In this document: piece by piece, positions 61,447 through 64,000 of the stretch | Numbering within the stretch: the first letter of the stretch is position 1 | How the letters are laid out: every line of letters begins with the position of its first letter | Assembly: GCF_026248825.1 (NCBI RefSeq) | Contig: NZ_CP110973.1 | Coordinates: 682,001 to 746,000, forward strand | Reading direction: 5' to 3' | Length of the DNA: 64,000 nucleotides | Origin: Larkinella insperata | Lineage (GTDB): Bacteria > Bacteroidota > Bacteroidia > Cytophagales > Spirosomataceae | The notes under the pieces: generated by a model | Told to the model about the DNA's origin: nothing | Database searches by the model: none | What the model saw: only the letters and a program-made list of their open reading frames with translations | Made by a program: the position numbers and the translations under genes

Positions 61447-62820
61447 TCATTTCGTTTGTTGCAGAATCTGGCTACTGAGCCGGAGGAGTTCAATTTCGGC
61501 GATCTTGGCATTGTATTCGGCGTCGATCAGTCGGGTTTCAGCGGCAACGGCATTGCGCTGCACATCGCGAAACTCAACGGGCGTGGAGTTGCCGACCCGG
61601 TACCGTTCGAAGGCAATTTCTACGTTCTGATTGGCAATTTTGAAACTTTCCACTTCCAGATTCACCAGAATGAGGTTGTTACGGTATTGCGAATAGGTTT
61701 GTTCGAGGGCCTGCTGGAGCTGCAGCCGTTGGTCAGCCTCCTGATACTCCGTAATGAGCGCGTTGGTCTGGGCGTTGGCGATCAGCCGGCGCTGGTTAAA
61801 ACCGGTAAAAATAGGAACGCTGGCCTGAACGCCGTACACCAGCGCGTCGTTGCGGGCGCTCCGTACGCCAAAACCGCCCTGGTTGTTGATGGCCGTAAAG
61901 TTGTAGCCACCCAGGAGATTGACAACGGGCAAACGCGCCGAACGGGCCAGCCGAACATTCAGGTCGGCTACCCGACGGTTCAACGACGCGGCAATCAACT
62001 GCGGGTTGTTGGTTCCCAGCGACTGCCGAAGCTGATCGAGCGAAATATCCGTCCGAACAATAATTGTATCCCGAACGGCAAACTCCGTGGCCGGGTCCCG
62101 AATCAGAAGTGTGTTCAGGAATATCTTGGAATTGCGCACGTTTTGCTGCTGTGTCACCAGGGCGGAACTGTCGGCGTTGTAGTCAACCTGCGCGGTCAGA
62201 AAATCCGCCCGCGACCGCGTGCCTACTTCAAAATTGGTGCGGGCCAGTTCGAGCCGTTCGCGCGAGATGTCGAGTGCCTGCCGCAGCGATACCAGTTGCT
62301 GCAACTGCCGGATTACGTCGTAGTAAGCCGTGGCAACATCGGCCACCGTGGTTTCAATGCTGGCGCGGGTGTTGGCTTCGCTGACCTTGACCACTTCTCC
62401 CAGCCGGTCGTAGGCGATGAAGTTTCCAAACCCGTTAAAGATCGTCCAGTTGACGGCTACCCCCACCTGCGTATTTCGGTTGGTAATGCCATACAGGTTT
62501 TGTGGGGGACGCAGGCCGTCCAGAAACTCCTGACGCAGATTTTGCAGGTTGTTGTTGTTCGTCAGGTTCCCCGTCACAAACGGGAAGAAAGAAGCTTTAG
62601 CCGTTTTAAAATCTGTCCGGGCAATCTGCTCCTGCGACTTAAAAATTCGAATCTGGTAGCTCTTGTCGAGTGCGGCAGAAATGGCTTCCTGGAGCGTCAG
62701 CGCAGGCCCTTCCTGCGTAATGACCGAGTTTCGGCGGAGTCGGGGCGCAAGCGATTGCGTTGGCTGAGCCCAGGTGGTTAAAAACGAAATGCAAAGGCTT
62801 AGGGATAGAAGAAAGCGCAT
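61447..62820 (-). CDS. TolC-family outer-membrane efflux protein
   Basis: A 457-aa outer-membrane channel subunit. A signal peptide ends at TWAQ (about residue 19). Two repeats of the outer-membrane efflux protein family follow: LTLQEAISAALDKSYQIRIFKSQ with FNGFGNFIAYD in the first half, and VADLNVRLARSARLPVVNLLGGYN with IFTGFNQRRL and RYRVGNSTPVEFRDVQRN in the second. No membrane-fusion or pump gene is in the window before its end, so the partner is elsewhere. An upstream -7 box is present. Confidence 0.93.
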   Translation of the reverse strand: MRFLLSLSLCISFLTTWAQPTQSLAPRLRRNSVITQEGPALTLQEAISAALDKSYQIRIFKSQEQIARTDFKTAKASFFPFVTGNLTNNNNLQNLRQEFLDGLRPPQNLYGITNRNTQVGVAVNWTIFNGFGNFIAYDRLGEVVKVSEANTRASIETTVADVATAYYDVIRQLQQLVSLRQALDISRERLELARTNFEVGTRSRADFLTAQVDYNADSSALVTQQQNVRNSKIFLNTLLIRDPATEFAVRDTIIVRTDISLDQLRQSLGTNNPQLIAASLNRRVADLNVRLARSARLPVVNLLGGYNFTAINNQGGFGVRSARNDALVYGVQASVPIFTGFNQRRLIANAQTNALITEYQEADQRLQLQQALEQTYSQYRNNLILVNLEVESFKIANQNVEIAFERYRVGNSTPVEFRDVQRNAVAAETRLIDAEYNAKIAEIELLRLSSQILQQTK

Positions 62821-62849
62821 TCTGGTATTATTTTCGGGTAATAAGCCAT

Positions 62850-62857
62850 CAAAATTA
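62850..62857 (-). promoter_or_regulatory. Bacteroidota -7 element for the TolC-family gene
   Basis: Minus-strand TAATTTTG is an exact TAnnTTTG match, 29 nt before the ATG. No clear -33 box. Confidence 0.45.
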
Positions 62858-62961
62858 AAAGATATTCTGTCATTCTTAGTATCCCCGAATTAGATTTGGG
62901 CCGAATCTTTCCGGTTGCGCCATTTCTATACCGCCTTTTTAAGCCGATAACATATAAACGC

Positions 62962-64000
62962 ATGCTATACCGCTACCTTGTTTTGGGCTCATTCCTTTTC
63001 TTTCTGGCGGCCTGTTCGTCGAAAAAGAACGCTGACCTGATTGTGCATCATGCCGTGGTCTACACTGCCGATTCGGCTTCGAATACAGCGCAGGCATTTG
63101 CGGTGAAAGACGGAAAGTTTCTGGCGGTGGGTTCCTCCGAAACCATCCTGAACGGATACACGGCCGACAGCGTCATTGATTTGGGCGGTCAACCCGTCTA
63201 TCCCGGCTTTTACGATCCGCACGCCCATTTTCTAGGGTTAGGGCAGGTTCTTGATCAGGCCGATCTGGTCGGTACGGCTTCGTTCGATGAAGTCATTCAG
63301 CGGCTCAAAGTGTTTCAGGCTAAAAACCCCACTGCGATCTGGCTCGTTGGCCGGGGTTGGGACCAGAACGACTGGCCGGACAAACAATTCCCGACCAAGG
63401 AAAAACTGGATGCGGCCTTTCCCAACATTCCGGTTTGCCTCACCCGGGTCGACGGTCACGCAGTGATGATCAACTCCAAAGCGCTCCGGCTGGCGGGCGT
63501 CACCAGGAACACCCAAATACCCGGTGGCGAAATTCTTCTGGCCGCTGGTGAACCGACGGGCGTGCTGATCGATAATGCGATGGGGATGGTTCGGCGGGTT
63601 ATTCCGCAGCCCGACGCCAAAGACAAGGAACGGATGCTGCTGGCGGCCCAACGGGTTTGCCTCTCGCTGGGTTTGACAACGGTTTCCGACGCCGGGCTCG
63701 ACCGAAAAGACATTGAGCTGGTCGAGCAACTGCACAAGGAAAATAAACTGAAAATCCGTGATTACGTAATGGTAAGCCTTGGCGAGCCGAATCTGGAGTA
63801 TTACCTCAAGCGCGGTCCTTTTCAGACCGATCGCCTAACGGTGCGTTCGTTTAAGCTGTACGCCGATGGGGCGCTGGGCTCGCGCGGAGCCTGCCTGCGG
63901 AAACCGTACAGCGACCGGCCCGAAACCGGCGGCTTTTTGCTGCTCAGCCCAAAAGAACTCAAACGGGCGCTGACCCTGCTGGCCCAGAGTGAGTTTCAGG
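62962..64000 (+). CDS. amidohydrolase family 3 lipoprotein (3' end outside window)
   Basis: The reading frame from ATG 62962 is open to the end of the window (346 codons), so the gene is cut by the window edge, not broken. The signal peptide ends in FLAACSS (lipidated Cys about residue 18). The YtcJ-like amidohydrolase start is clear: ADLIVHHAVVYTAD, VIDLGGQPVYPGFYDPHAHFLGLG (HxH metal motif), GWDQNDWPDKQFPTKEKLDAAFP and KLYADGALGSRGACL. It probably hydrolyses an N-substituted amino acid or related compound at the cell surface. It is divergent from the TolC-family gene. Confidence 0.88.
   Translation, partial: MLYRYLVLGSFLFFLAACSSKKNADLIVHHAVVYTADSASNTAQAFAVKDGKFLAVGSSETILNGYTADSVIDLGGQPVYPGFYDPHAHFLGLGQVLDQADLVGTASFDEVIQRLKVFQAKNPTAIWLVGRGWDQNDWPDKQFPTKEKLDAAFPNIPVCLTRVDGHAVMINSKALRLAGVTRNTQIPGGEILLAAGEPTGVLIDNAMGMVRRVIPQPDAKDKERMLLAAQRVCLSLGLTTVSDAGLDRKDIELVEQLHKENKLKIRDYVMVSLGEPNLEYYLKRGPFQTDRLTVRSFKLYADGALGSRGACLRKPYSDRPETGGFLLLSPKELKRALTLLAQSEFQ

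Noticed and set aside
61456..62781. 441-codon open frame on the + strand opposite the TolC-family gene
   Set aside because: It mirrors the real gene codon for codon, lacks any recognisable domain and would have no gene-like start region; the minus-strand protein has clear family motifs.

Overview
The window reads as a chromosome segment from a Bacteroidota bacterium, most likely a Cytophagales member of the Spirosoma/Larkinella type. This is inferred from the type IX secretion and gliding genes (gldK-L-M-N and a porP/sprF gene), a DUF4271 gene next to hemD, a nusB gene of the long Bacteroidota kind, and upstream motifs matching the Bacteroidota promoter (TTTG, about 19 nt, TAnnTTTG). No rRNA, tRNA, CRISPR array, insertion sequence or prophage was seen, and no gene-free stretch exceeds 300 bases.

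Layout. 1-4262 (+): the 3' part of a class A penicillin-binding protein, glycerate kinase and uvrC, closed by a strong terminator. 4316-10278 (-): gldN, gldM, gldL, gldK and a porP/sprF gene, forming the type IX secretion/gliding motor block. 10537-13471 (-): hemD, a DUF4271 membrane protein and sucD. 13672-16173 (+): a membrane protein and dnaX; dnaX carries an A10 run that could produce a short gamma form. 16261-18972 (-): a lipoprotein, a phosphotriesterase-like hydrolase and a TPR protein. 19086-23214 (+): M16 peptidase, ispF, a secreted amidohydrolase and a dipeptide-epimerase-like enolase.

23305-37828 is the most distinctive region: a compact hybrid NRPS-PKS locus. Protein 1 is A-PCP-KS-AT-ACP-aminotransferase. 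Protein 2 is C-A(with embedded methyltransferase)-PCP-TE. A phosphopantetheinyl transferase follows, and a convergent ABC exporter lies next to it. Specificity residues read by eye suggest Asn in module 1 and Gly in module 2. The domain order then predicts an Asn-derived, malonyl-extended, transaminated (beta,gamma-diamino) acid joined to N-methylglycine and released by the TE. I do not recognise this product.

37963-49069 holds mostly housekeeping and membrane genes: an NmrA-like reductase, nusB, ytxH-like, DUF1573, yajC, ybbR-like, coaE, an amidase, a pentapeptide-repeat protein, an S9 peptidase, a PepSY-like protein and a LytTR regulator. 49103-54872 has the partner sensor kinase, a small secreted protein, a purine permease with a secreted nucleosidase, and a ceramidase-like hydrolase. 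54890-59187 holds an OmpR-type two-component system followed by a small membrane protein and a SulP anion transporter. A six-unit direct repeat with an 11-bp period lies between the kinase gene and the promoter of the small membrane protein, which suggests local control by this system. 59377-64000 has a type IB topoisomerase, a DUF421 protein, a YdaT-like small protein, a TolC-family protein and a truncated amidohydrolase lipoprotein.
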